60,000 nt of DNA from Liolophura sinensis (lineage: Eukaryota; Mollusca; Polyplacophora; Chitonida; Chitonidae): contig NC_088299.1 in NCBI RefSeq assembly GCF_032854445.1, forward strand, positions 17,417,608 to 17,477,607, given 5' to 3'. The notes under the pieces are model-generated. The model ran no database searches. It saw only the letters and a program-made list of their open reading frames with translations, and was not told the DNA's origin. Position 1 is the first letter of the stretch, and each line of letters opens with the position of its first letter. Position numbers and translations under genes: made by a program. Of this stretch, positions 48,800-60,000 are shown piece after piece.

Positions 48800-49835
48800 T
48801 CAGGTGGGGAGTGAACATGTAGGCTGTCTTAATGACTGAGTCTGTACCATTAGGGCAGACCTTATCCAATGGCAGGTAAATCAGTTCTGTGTAATCAGAG
48901 TGCACATGTAGACCTACTTAATGACTGACTCTACGATTAGTGCAGACCTTTTCCAATGGCAGGTAAATCAGTCCTGTGTAATCAGAGTGCACATGTAGAC
49001 CTACTTAATGACTGACTCTACGATTAGTGCAGACCTTTTCCAATGGCAGGTAAATCAGTCCTGTGTAATCAGAGTGCACATGTAGACCTACTTAATGACT
49101 GAGTCTGTACCATTAGGGCAGACCTTTTTCAGTGGCAGGTAAATCAGTTCTGTGTAATCAGAGTACACATGTAGACCTACTTAATGACTGACTCTACGAT
49201 TAGTGCAGACCTTTTTCAGTAGCAGGTAAATCAGTCCTGTGTAATCAGAGTGCACATGTAGACCTACTTAATGACTGAGTCTGTACCATTAGGGCAGACC
49301 TTTTTCAGTGGCAGGTAAATCAGTTCTGTGTAATCAGAGTACACATGTAGACCTACTTAATGACTGAATCTGTACCATTAGGGCAGACCTTATCCAATGG
49401 CAGGTAAATCAGTTCTGTGTAATCAGAGTGCACATGTAGACCTACTTAATGACTGACTCTATGATTAGTGCAGACCTTTTCAGTGGCAGGTAAATCAGTC
49501 CTGTGTAATCAGAGTGCACATGTAGACCTACTTAATGACTGACTCTACGATTAGTGCAGACCTTTTCCAATGGCAGGTAAATCAGTCCTGTGTAATCAGA
49601 GTGCACATGTAGACCTACTTAATGACTGAATCTGTACCATTAGGGCAGACCTTTTCCAATGGCAGGTAAATCAGTTCTGTGTAATCAGAGTGCACATGTA
49701 GACCTACTTAATGACTGAATCTGTACCATTAGGGCAGACCTTTTCCAATGGCAGGTAAATCAGTCCTGTGTAATCAGAGTGCACATGTAGACCTACTTAA
49801 TGACTGACTCTATATGAGTAGTGCAGACCTTTTTC
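48800..49835. repeat. 87-bp satellite, intergenic
   Basis: About 12 units with GCACATGTAGACCTACTTAA and GGCAGGTAAATCAGTCCTGT. Two main forms alternate (CTCTACGATTAGTGC and TCTGTACCATTAGGGC). Confidence 0.95.
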
Positions 49836-50449
49836 AGTGGCAGCTGAATCAGTCCTGTACTGCATTCAGCCTGGATTTCTGGCTGTGGTTATACTGTCTC
49901 ACAGATCTTTCTGAACTGTCCCTGACACTGACAGAATTAACTTTTATGCATCATCAGATTACTCCCTGTTTCCCATGGTTAGTTATATGTATACATATAC
50001 AAGAGTCATAGCAATTTCAAACCAACTTGATGGGTCAACTTAACTGCCCTATTTGACTGTAACTATAGAATTGTCCACATACTGCCAGTTGTGTATCTCC
50101 AAAACTGCCGAGCCAGCTGAAACTTCCCAACAACACTCAGTTAAATCAATAAATATAATTATACCATACAGGTATTTAACCTGTTAATTAAGGCAGACAT
50201 ACTGTGATTAGTGTTAACACCTCGTATAAATATACAATATGTCACGCGAGGCCTTCTGCTTATAGCATTCCATCAAAGCTTAAGGGTACATGTGTGTGTG
50301 TAATATGACAGCTTAGAGCTGTTGAGGATCACTTGTTTGTTTTTTAATGTTATAAAATAGTTCAATATAATTCAATATCCCATTTTAATAACTAAAGTTG
50401 TTCTTGGACTATTTGGGTCATGTCATATTGAGAGTCTACATGTAGTGCC
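49836..50449. other. Intergenic spacer
   Basis: Nothing recognised. Confidence 0.4.
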
Positions 50450-51065
50450 TGAACAGATATCAAAATATACAGTGCTACCCTCAGTGGATAGTGACAATGA
50501 CTGATCACATCTGATATGACACCCACCTCATCATAGTATTATAACTGACATCAGACATGACACCCCACCCAGGCACGGTATACTGACATCAGTCATGATG
50601 CCCCCCCCTCATCACAGATATCAAAATATACAGGGCTACCCTCAGTGGATAGTGACAATGACTGATCACATCAGACATGACACCCACCTCATCATAGTAT
50701 TATAACTGACATCAGACATGACACCCCACCCAGGCACGGTATACTGACATCAGTCATGATGCCCCCCCTCATCACAGATATCAAAATATACAGGGCTACC
50801 CTCAGTGGATAGTGACAATGACTGATCACATCAGACATGACACCCACCTCATCATAGTATTATAACTGACATCAGACATGACACCCCACCCAGGCACGGT
50901 ATACTGACATCAGTCATGATGCCCCCCCTCATCACAGATATCAAAATATACAGGGCTACCCTCAGTGGATAGTGACAATGACTGATCACATCAGACATGA
51001 CACCCCACCCAGGCACAGCATACCGACATCAGTCATGATGCCCCCCTCATCATATCATACTGACA
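50450..51065. repeat. 160-bp tandem repeat containing SINE fragments
   Basis: The unit with ATCAAAATATACAGGGCTAC recurs at 50452, about 50616, 50776 and 50936. Within it CATCAGACATGACACCCCAC resembles the centre of SINE family 2 (ACCAGACATGACACC) and is itself doubled. Confidence 0.88.
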
Positions 51066-51695
51066 TCAGAGGAACCAGTACTGAGAATGAATGACTATGG
51101 CTTTACATGCCACTTTGGGTACAACATTTGCCATATCATGGGGAAGCATTAAGTTAGAAGGCCCTGTGACTGCCAGTGTTACAGTGTAAAGTATGACTAG
51201 AACAGAAATTGAACCCAAGACCACACGATTAAAAAACTATCTGATACTTACATGTACATGTAAGTCAGGCTTACATAAATGCATACAGTCTTGAATTGTG
51301 GTATACTGGTAATTCCTGAACTTCCATTTGAATATAAATCCAAAGTTTCAGTGTTACCACATGTCACACAAAACTAGCAATGTTGAAATACAAAATAATC
51401 CCTAAGGTCATTCAAAATTTTAGCACAGTTAACTGTTTTGAAGTTAAGACCAAGTCTCACTTCATACGTTTTGAAGACAGATTTGTGGCCCTGGTACCAG
51501 GTCTCGAGCTGGATGTTTTGAAATAAGTGTTGCACATTTGGGAAAATAAGAGGGACGTGTAGGTTTTAATGTGCTGTAGATGTATGTCAAATTGGTGGGT
51601 TTTAGTGCATGTACTAGTATAATATAGATTATTGTCTAGTGTGCCTTGAATTTTTTACCTGTCATTTTTTACTTGCACATGTATATTACGAAATT
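51066..51695. other. Intergenic spacer
   Basis: Nothing recognised. Confidence 0.4.
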
Positions 51696-53700
51696 GGCAT
51701 TGCTACAGAGAGAACTGTCAGTGTTCTGAACATGGGCTGTATTGTGAAGTTGGCAGTGCTACAGAGAGAACTGTCAGTGTTCTGAACATGGGCTGTATTG
51801 TGAAGTTGGCATTGCTACAGAGAGAACTGTCAGTGTTCTGAACATGGGCTGTATTGTAATGGTGGCATTGCTACAGAGAGAACTGCCAGTGTTCTGAACA
51901 TGGGCTGTATTGTAATGGTGGCAGTGCTACAGAGAGAACTGTCAGTGTTCTGAACATGGGCTGTATTTTAAAGTTGGCAGTGCTACAGAGAGAACTGTCA
52001 GTGTTCTGAACATGGGCTGTATTGTAATGGTGGCATTGCTACAGAGAGAACTGTCAGTGTTCTGAACATGGGCTGTATTGTAATGGTGGCATTGCTACAG
52101 AGAGAATTGTCAGTGTTCTGAACATGGGCTGTATTGTAATAGTGGCATTGCTACAGAGAGAACTGTCAGTGTTCTGAACATGGGCTGTATTGTAATGGTG
52201 GCAGTGCTACAGAGAGAACTGTCAGTGTTCTGAACATGGGCTGTATTGTAATGGTGGCATTGCTACAGAGAGAACTGTCAGTGTTCTGAACATGGGCTGT
52301 ATTGTAATGGTGGCAGTGCTACAGAGAGAACTGTCAGTGTTCTGAACATGGGCTGTATTTTAAAGTTGGCAGTGCTACAGAGAGAACTGTCAGTGTTCTG
52401 AACATGGGCTGTATTGTAATGGTGGCAGTGCTACAGAGAGAACTGTCAGTGTTCTGAACATGGGCTGTATTGTAATGGTGGCATTGCTACAGAGAGAACT
52501 GTCAGTGTTCTGAACATGGGCTGTATTGTAAAGTTGACAGTGCTACAGAGAGAACTGTCAGTGTTCTGAACATGGGCTGTATTTTAAAGTTGGCAGTGCT
52601 ACAGAGAGAACTGTCAGTGTTCTGAACATGGGCTGTATTTTAAAGTTGGCAGTGCTAGAGAGAGAACTGTCAGTGTTCTGAACATGGGCTGTATTGTGAA
52701 GTTGGCAGTGCTACAGAGAGAACTGTCAGTGTTCTGAACATGGGCTGTATTGTAAAGTTGGCAGTGCTAGAGAGAGAACTGTCAGTGTTCTGAACATGGG
52801 CTGTATTGTAATGGTGGGAGTGCTACAGAGAGAACTGTCAGTGTTCTGAACATGGGCTGTATTGTAATGGTGGCAGTGCTACAGAGAGAACTGTCAGTGT
52901 TCTGAACATGGGCTGTATTGTAATGGTGGCAGTGCTACAGAGAGAACTGTCAGTGTTCTGAACATGGGCTGTATTGTGAAGTTGACAGTGCTACAGAGAG
53001 AACTGTCAGTGTTCTGAACATGGGCTGTATTGTAATGGTGGCAGTGCTACAGAGAGAACTGTCAGTGTTCTGAACATGGGCTGTATTGTGAAGTTGACAG
53101 TGCTACAGAGAGAACTGTCAGTGTTCTGAACATGGGCTGCAGTGTAATGTTGGCAGTGCTACAGAGAGAACTGTCAGTGTTCTGAACATGGGCTGCATTG
53201 TAATGTTGGCAGTTCTACAGAGAGAACTGTCAGTGTTCTGAACATGGGCTGTATTGTAATGGTGGCAGTGCTACAGAGAGAACTGTCAGTGTTCTGAACA
53301 TGGGCTGTATTGTAAAGTTGTCAGTGCTAGAGAGAACTGTCAGTGTTCTGAACATGGGCTGTATTGTAAAGTTGGCAGTGCTACAGAGAGAACTGTCAGT
53401 GTTCTGAACATGGGCTGTATTGTGAAGTTGTCAGTGCTACAGAGAGAACTGTCAGTGTTCTGAACATGGGCTGCATTGTAATGTTGGCAGTTCTCAGAGA
53501 GAACTGTCAGTGTTCTGAACATGGGCTGTATTGTAAAGTTGGCAGTGCTACAGAAAGAACTGTCAGTGTTCTGAACATAGGCTGCATTGTAATGTTGGCA
53601 GTGCTACAGAAAGAACTGTCAGTGTTCTGAACATGGGCTGCAGTGTAATGTTGGCAGTGCTACAGAAAGAATTGCCAGTGTTATGAACATGGGCTGATAT
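51696..53700. repeat. 56-bp satellite, intergenic
   Basis: About 36 units with GCTACAGAGAGAACTGTCAG and TGTTCTGAACATGGGCTGTA. Variation is concentrated in the spacer (TGTAATGGTGG against TGTGAAGTTGG). Confidence 0.96.
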
Positions 53701-54196
53701 TGTGATTCCTTAATTTAAGTTACGTTTAGTTCATATTTCTCGTATGGATATTGTACCAATGCTGGACATGGGTTAACATCCGTCTAAAAACATCACTTAT
53801 GGTTTGTATAGATGTGAAAACAAAATCTGGCATTGTTTATGTTTCGTTTCTGTTGGGTGTATAACATCTGTGATGTGTATGTATGTGTGTACCAATCTAT
53901 AATTAACATTGCAATGCTATTTTTGTGTTTAGTATAAAAGAAGTTGTTACTCAGGCCAGAAACACATTTGTACACATATATTCAAAGATGAGTGGTAAAT
54001 TTCATCTTAACTGACTGCTGCATGTGTACATACATTTTTGTAACACGAAATCCACATTGTTTATTCTTTTGTTTTCCTCAGGATGTAATAATAATAATAA
54101 TAATAATAATCTTCATTTGCACATAAGATTTAAAAGCTTCCACTTTGTCATTTCCATATGTGTGTTTGGAGTATTTAAGTAGATGTATACACACGG
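53701..54196. other. Intergenic spacer with (TAA)n
   Basis: An ATA/TAA microsatellite is at about 54088-54109. Nothing else seen. Confidence 0.5.
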
Positions 54197-54275
54197 AAAT
54201 TATTTATTTATTCGATTGGCGTTTTACGCCGTACAAGAATATTTTAATTAAACAAAAGCGACCATAATTATGGCC
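54197..54275 (-). mobile_element. SINE (family 1) tail fragment
   Basis: TTATTTATTCGATTGGCGTT, then TTACGCCGTACAAGAATATTT, as in the tail side of the other copies. The body is lost where the degenerate repeat begins. Confidence 0.65.
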
Positions 54276-54970
54276 AGCTCCAGCCGAAATAATGTGCACA
54301 GTTTTCCTGGCAACCCTTTGCTCAAATAACTGCAGTGGGTCTGGCACATCTGAAATAATGTGCATAGTATGTCAGGTAGCCCCTGCCGCAACAGTGTGCA
54401 GAGTGTGTCCGGCAACTTCAGATCAAATGTGTTACTGGCAGCCTCTGCCCAAATAATGTGCACAGGGCAAACTGTCTGGTAGCCTCAGCCCAAATAATGT
54501 GCACGGTGTGTCTGGCAGCCTGAGCTCAAATAATATGCAAAGTGTGCCTAGCAGCCTGAGCTCAAATTATGTGCAAAATGTGCCTAGCAGCCTAAGCTCA
54601 AATAATGTGCAAAGTGTGCCTGGCAGACTGAGCTCAGACAATATGCAATTTGTGTGTCCGTCCAAATAATGTGCAGTTGTGCCTGGCAGTCTCCATCCGA
54701 ATAATCTGCATGTGTGCCTAGCAACCTATGTCCAAATAATGTACAAAGTGTACCTGGCAACTTCAGCTGAAATAATGTACAAACTGTGCCTGGCGGCCTC
54801 CTCCCAAACGATTTATCTGACAACTTTAGCCTAAATTATGTGCATGGTGTGTCTGTCAACCTAGCCCACAAAATGGCGCAATGTACATGCGCATGAGAGT
54901 CTCATTCCAAATAATGTGCGCAGTGTGGCAGTCTCTTCCTAAATAAGGTACATGGTGTCCTTGGCAACCT
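54276..54970. repeat. Degenerate repeat of about 40-60 bp
   Basis: AAATAATGTGCACAGTGTG and GCCTGGCAGCCT-like blocks recur about 14 times with poor conservation, an old decayed minisatellite. Confidence 0.75.
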
Positions 54971-55257
54971 CCTCCCAAACTCATTTGTTTGTTAAATATA
55001 CACTTGTACATCTCATCTGGCTTGAAGCCACAAGGTCGTGAAAGGAAGGATGGTTCCAGAGTAATTTTACAGGGCCCTTCAGTTCGTCTATGGTATACAG
55101 CCTCTGTGTAACTAATACGCTGACGCATGGCTGTCTATGAAGAGAGTACGGTTACATGTAACTGGACATTAGAACTCAATTGTCTTGTCATCCACATCAC
55201 ACAGGTATCATGACTCATGTGAACAGTGTGACAAGTACACACCACAGGTTGATGAGG

Positions 55258-55396
55258 ATTTATTTAGTTATTTATTTGATTGGTGTTTTATGCCGTACTC
55301 AAGAATTTTTCACTTATAGGCCTACATCAGCGGTCAGCATTATGGTGGGTGGAAACAGGGCACAGCCCGGGGGAAACCTACTACCATCTGCAGGTG
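55258..55396 (-). mobile_element. SINE (family 1), truncated
   Basis: TTTATTTGATTGGTGTTTTA, TGCCGTACTCAAGAATTTTT and GGCACAGCCCGGGGGAAACC, without the tRNA-like head. Confidence 0.75.
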
Positions 55397-55679
55397 ATGA
55401 TGATGTTTCCTTCTAGCACAAGAAGATGGGGTTGCAAAAACTATCGAACCTATCCATTACTCCCAACAATAAGCAGAGATAACCATAAATAACAGGGTGT
55501 TAAGATGGAGGATGAGATGCTTAGCGATTTATGTCACCTTTCTCGTATTCACGCTGTACTTGTATGGCGAGGAAAAATCGTAAAATTACGCAGCAGGCAC
55601 AGATAGATAAAAAAAATGTGTTCTTTTCAGCCTATAGTGTCATGTTTTTAAGTTTTCTTCTTTAATTCTGTAAACTTAC

Positions 55680-55880
55680 TTGTTATTATGCAAACCATGG
55701 TATGATCATGCCTACTCAGCCAAGGAACACAATTCACAAAACAACTTGTTATTATGAAAACCAAGGTATGGTCATGCCTACTCAGCCAAGGAACACAATT
55801 CACAAAACAACTTGTTATTATGAAAACCAAGGTATGGTCATGCTTACTCAACAAAGGAACACAATTCACAAAACAACTTT
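55680..55880. repeat. 66-bp tandem repeat, three units
   Basis: ACTTGTTATTATGAAAACCA and CAAGGAACACAATTCACAAA recur at about 55676, 55743 and 55809. Confidence 0.9.
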
Positions 55881-56695
55881 TTGCGCCATAGGTAAACATT
55901 TTATTTTCATTGTAACCTGAAATATCAGCGACAACTTTCACAAAATTTCATAAATCCATTTTCTCGTAATTAGCCTGAAAAGCTACAAGAAACACACGTG
56001 GGACTTCAACCATTTTGTTAAAGTCCACCCTAAGCTTCATGGTGTACCTTTCAACATCCTCATTACTTGTACTAATAATATAGCCCGTACATAAATCTTC
56101 ATCATGGCATTTTTCTTTGTATGCATGTTGTTTATAATTAAAAGCAGGTAAACAAAAAAGGACCGTCAATATTTCCCATGTTTGATAAGATCGTGTTCAT
56201 GAACTTGTTCTACTCGTACAAACATGCAGTTTAGATTCCCAGTGCTGTACATTTTAATGGAACTTTTATTCTTAGTCTGTTCACCTGTCACACCTGTTGC
56301 AAAACGGAACTCGTACAGCAGTTCTACAACTGACGCAGTGAGCCACACTCAGCATGACTTATCAAATTGTGTAGCGTGTGCTTGTGAAAGGTCCTTGAGG
56401 CATACTTAAGATTTACACACATGTACAGTACTGTTACCTACAAGCAGGTTTATAGTGTACCAAAATACACTGTAAATAGGACTAACTTAAACTAGCACAG
56501 TCTCTCATTCAGATGACTCTTCTCTCTCATCAACATTCTGCACACTGAGCTGGAGGACAGAGCCCTGATTATTCTCTTTCTGTTGGGTCTCGGGGAGGGA
56601 ATGTGTGATGCGTCCCTGTATGGAGGAACTCAGAGGAAAGTAGTTCTTGGTATAAATACAGAAATACTGACAGGTACTTTTGGCAGTTAAATTGG
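55881..56695. other. Probable 3' region of zinc-finger gene
   Basis: It lies directly after the minus-strand stop. A minus-strand AATAAA (TTTATT at 56265-56270) is a possible poly(A) signal. Short open frames have no family resemblance. Confidence 0.35.
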
Positions 56696-57510
56696 TCACT
56701 GCGGGGTCGTTTCGGTAACAGCTGGTACTACCCCAGACTCACTAACTGTTATTGTGCTAATGTCCCCTGTTTGGAGCGTCTCTGAGCAGTAGGGGAGGGA
56801 CACAGTGCTCACCTGTGAGCAGGTATCATTGGACGTCTGTATGAGCTGTACAGGCAGGGAGGGGGCTAGAAGGACGGGGCCTGTGGACTCCACCCCTGCA
56901 GCCCCTGCCTGGTCCTCGGGGGAGGCCAGGGTGGAAGGTGATGGTGTGTGTGGTTACCCCATCCTCCTCGGCCCCGGCAGAGATTGTTGTCTGCACACCC
57001 TCCAGGATGTGGGTGCTCTGCTGGGAGGATGTGGGGGGCACGTTCTGTGACATAGCATTAAGGGCAGAGTAAATAAGCTGCGCAGCGCTGACGTCAGAGG
57101 GTACAAGACCTTCGTAGTTAGCCGTCAGCTTAGCCAGATCTTCGGCGCTGATCTGGGCATCCGTCCCCTGTACCTCCACCTGTTGGTCAGTCCTGATCGT
57201 TAGCACCTGTTCCTCGCTTCCGTCAGGCGGTGTGTCTGCTAGCGTACAGGTGACGGGTAACAAGCCGTTCTGATGATCCTTCTGATGGTTCACAAAGTTC
57301 TGCTTGCTAACAGTCCTGTACTGACACAACTCACAAAAAAACACCCCAGCCAGCCCTGGGTGCTTGTTCTTCATATGACACTTCAGTGATATGGCTTGTA
57401 TGCAGGCGTATGGACAGTACTGACATTTGTAGGGCTTGTGGCCTGTGTGTCTCATTCGGTGACGCCTCAGCGAGTTATGATCTCCTGTCACATATGTACA
57501 CAAATCACAC
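56696..57510 (-). CDS. Zinc-finger gene 3' exon with fingers 9-11
   Basis: It opens after tttgcag and completes Lys, then CDLCTYVTGDHNSLRRHRMR, finger 10 and finger 11 (CELCQYRTVSKQNFVNHQKD). A Gln/Thr/Ser-rich tail without fingers follows, possibly regulatory. The direct frame ends at 56826 after a Pro/Arg/Gly-rich stretch unlike the rest. One base fewer near 56925 would lead instead into EDQAGAAGVESTGPVLLAPS and a Ser/Thr tail ending at 56696, which looks more like real coding sequence. Confidence 0.8.
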
Positions 57511-59745
57511 CTGCAAACCACATCAATATGCATACATTAAAACAAAACAGTTGACAAACATTTAATAGAAGTTTTTAGTTATTTCGCTGTTTTTATATTC
57601 ATACACTCCACAAATTTAAACCTACACATCCTGACTGATTGGTGCTTAGCAAAGTTCTCCATTTATAATACAGCAGTCAGCTTTATGCACAGCATAAACT
57701 TCTACCAGGCACCTCACCAACTTCTTGGCTTAAAACTGCCGCACAAACAGCAAGAGCTTGATTCAAGGCCCGTCAGACCCAGTGCATCATCACTCCCATA
57801 CATTTTCCTAATGTTAACTAATGAAGGCTGTCTGCATTGTTCCCCATGTATAGAAAGTGTCTACCAGCAATTTAACATTAACAAGGGGAGGTAACTTTAT
57901 GGTAATACATGGGATAGCCATGTTCCAAAAACCCAACCACTGTTGCCTCACTCAGCTAAAGGCTACAAAAACTGGGTTCAAATGACTTCAGCAAAAACAG
58001 CTGCTTCTCGGGTTAAAAAAATACCTCACAACTGATTGGTTAAACTTTTAACTTGGTAGCGCTTTAAATTTTTCAATGTGCCCGTGTTTGCATACTTTGA
58101 ACTGCAATATTTAGGCTAGGCGACATCTCCAGAATAAAAGAGTATTCCTTCTAAACTTTATTAGGGATATTTTATTGATGAATACTATACATTTAATCTA
58201 GTTTTGTCTTTTGACAAACAACCTGGTATAATAAATGTAAATATATGGGCTTACTTGAACGGTTTTTCCCCAGTATGTGTTCTCATATGAAGCTGGATCA
58301 TAGCTTTCCGTGAAGCGGAGTAGCCACACAGGGAGCACACGAATGGTTTGACCTTACAGTGCACAGCCTGCACATGTTTGGCCAGACATTTCTGATTGGC
58401 AAATGAGCGTTTGCAAATGTCACACTGTCTGCTGGAGTACCACTTCTCTGAGTCTGAGGTCACTTGGTGGATGGATTTGTGGTTGTGCATTTGTGCCAGC
58501 TGTTTAAAGCCTTTGTCACAAATGGTGCACTTGTAAGGTCTCTCCTCCCCATGCACTTCACGATGAGTTTTCAGCTTGTGCATCGTGTCTGTCTTAAAGG
58601 AGCAGTCCTCGCAAGACAGTAGATCTGTGTCAATCTTGTGAGCACGCCAAAAATGAAACCGTAACTCTCTCCACTTTGTGAAGATGAGCATACATTCACA
58701 ACATTGGAAGCCGTATTCCTCCTCGCCGCGTCGATGGCACTTAACATGCAGATCAAGACATTCTGAGGTTTTGAACCGAGCAAAGCAGCCAGTTTCAGGA
58801 CATTTGAATGTGTAACCCTCTAATAGGCCCATCTCCCGTGTTCTCACTTTTGTCCGTTCCAAGAGGTAGTCTGTTTTCAGTGCTTTCGGAGTTTTGATTC
58901 TGCGAGGCCTGCTTCTTGTCCCCCCAATAACTACCATGCTCTCGTCTTCTGATGAGGGTTCATTCGGCGGAGGTTGTGCATCATGGTAGCCCTTGGGTTT
59001 GCGGCCAGGCTTTTTCCGCTGATTCACCTGTGTCCCCACACTGACTTTTTCCCGCTGGACAACCTGGGAACTAGCGGTGTGCTGGTAGAGGTACCTGTGC
59101 TGACCATAACACTGGATTCTGCTGTGGGAAGCATTGTGTTGTGCGTATGTAACATATGCAACTTGCATTCCTCTACATTGTTGAATCCCAAACTGCACTG
59201 GCCGCATAAAAACAGTTCCCTGGTGACAGTATTGCTGGCAGGTGCACCTATGACAGCATCTTCCCCTATCTCCACATCGATATGACTGGTGGCCTGGCTA
59301 GTCTCAAGGTCATTAGGTCCATTCCCAACTTTCACTTCAGCACTGTTACTGACTGGTATTTGTAGATTGTACACCTCATCCTCCTTGGGCTGTGTGTCGC
59401 CTGTCAGACAGTCCACGATGGGAACGTCCGTCTGAGTGGACATGTGATCTATATCACTCTGCTCCTCCACACCATCTGTAGATGGCACCATGATGGTCTG
59501 AACACCGCTGCTCTTCTGAGGGAAGTGGTGACGAGGCTTGAAGATGGGGATGTCAGAGGACGTTGTGACAGGGGTTGGGATGTGCTTGCTCTTGACATGT
59601 GTGGCGATATCCTGGGGGTGGGGACTGGTAAATTCACACAGCTTACACTTGTAGCTCATCACCACATCCATGAAACTGTCTAACGAGTCCATGGCCACTT
59701 CACCATTCTCACCAGCCTCCATAATCACAATCACAACCTCCTGCC
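56696..59745 (-). CDS. C2H2 zinc-finger protein, 11 fingers, 5' end outside window
   Basis: A probable nuclear, DNA-binding C2H2 protein lies on the minus strand, in two visible exons split by an intron at 57511-58254. Eleven fingers are visible: CKLCEFTS, CGQCSLGF, CPETGCFA, CCECMLIF, CEDCSFKT, CTICDKGF, CDICKRSF, CSLCGYSA, CDLCTYVT, CQYCPYAC and CELCQYRT. A basic, AT-hook-like RKKPGRKPKGY lies before finger 3. The last fingers are joined by TGEKPFK and TGHKPYK linkers. About 768 residues are visible; the protein starts in a further exon beyond 60000. Two frame changes are needed (near 59060 and 56925). I did not recognise a named vertebrate orthologue. The gene converges on the cyclase gene. 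Confidence 0.88.
57511..58254. other. Intron of zinc-finger gene
   Basis: On the minus strand it is bounded by gtaagc and tttgcag. AT-rich, no repeats seen. Confidence 0.8.
58255..59745 (-). CDS. Zinc-finger gene exon with fingers 1-8
   Basis: The minus-strand acceptor (ttgtacag) lies at 59746-59753; the exon opens GG CAG GAG and reads QEVVIVIMEAGENGEVAMDS. Finger 1 follows, then an acidic, Ser/Thr-rich spacer, finger 2, the basic RKKPGRKPKGY and fingers 3-8, ending TGEKPF plus AA before donor gtaagc. Frame A runs from the start to TSTP at about 59080. After it, frame B is needed for GTQVNQRKKPGRKPKG and fingers 3-8. A missing base in the A run at about 59050 would join them. Confidence 0.85.
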
Positions 59746-59835
59746 CTGTACAAGAAATATAGAAAAATTACATGGTATACAGTATAAAAAAAAGTTCTCC
59801 ATATACACTTATTTATTGTAATTAAAAGAGGCTTG

Positions 59836-60000
59836 CTGGCCAGCTCAGACAGTCCACATGCTGCCGGCTCGGAGAGTCCACATGCTGGCCGGCTCGGACC
59901 GTCCACATGCTGGCCGGCTCGGACCGTCCACATGCTGGCCAGCTCGGACAGTCCACATGCTGGACAGCTCGGAGAGTCCACATGCTGGCAGTACAAGTGT
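59836..60000. repeat. 25-bp minisatellite in zinc-finger gene intron
   Basis: Six to seven units of GCTCGGACAGTCCACATGCT, then GGCCA/G, running to the window edge. Confidence 0.92.

Noticed and set aside
55948-56169. Small minus-strand gene of 73 codons
   Set aside because: No recognised domain or splice context; it lies in the likely 3' region of the zinc-finger gene.

Overview
The window is animal genomic DNA, most likely from a mollusc or a close lophotrochozoan. The reasons are a multi-exon gene with GT-AG introns, an adenylyl cyclase of the animal ADCY2/4/7 (Drosophila Ac76E) class, tRNA-derived SINEs of a type I associate with mollusc and lingulid genomes, frequent ACATGTA-rich spacer, and a very high load of minisatellites. 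By my boundaries tandem arrays fill roughly 26 kb of the 60 kb. The species cannot be named from the sequence alone.

Gene 1 (plus strand, 2336-47275) is a membrane adenylyl cyclase that I can follow from start to stop in 25 exons, about 1120 residues. The order is: cytosolic N-terminus (exons 1-2), six membrane helices (exons 3-5), catalytic half C1a with both metal-binding Asp residues (exons 6-10), C1b with an AC2-like segment (exons 11-13), a second six-helix set (exons 14-19) and catalytic half C2a (exons 20-25). C1a and C2a pair to make one ATP site that produces cAMP.

The centre of the gene (14972-25730) is damaged or misassembled. Exons 6, 7 and 8 occur twice, about 6337 bp apart, on either side of a run of exactly 200 Ns (19716-19915). 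Each copy carries one single-base frameshift, in exon 6 in copy 1 and in exon 8 in copy 2.

Introns are filled with minisatellites of 18-131 bp units. In five places the array is made of copies of an exon edge with its splice site: the ends of exons 4, 8, 19 and 24 with their donors, and the start of exon 23 with its acceptor. This is the most unusual signal in the window.

47276-56500 separates two convergent genes and is mostly satellite (51, 87, 160 and 56 bp units, plus degenerate repeats). Gene 2 (minus strand, 56696-59745, its 5' end lying beyond the window) encodes a C2H2 zinc-finger protein with 11 visible fingers in two exons; two reading-frame breaks inside it again suggest base-calling indels. 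The two genes have no evident functional link beyond adjacency.
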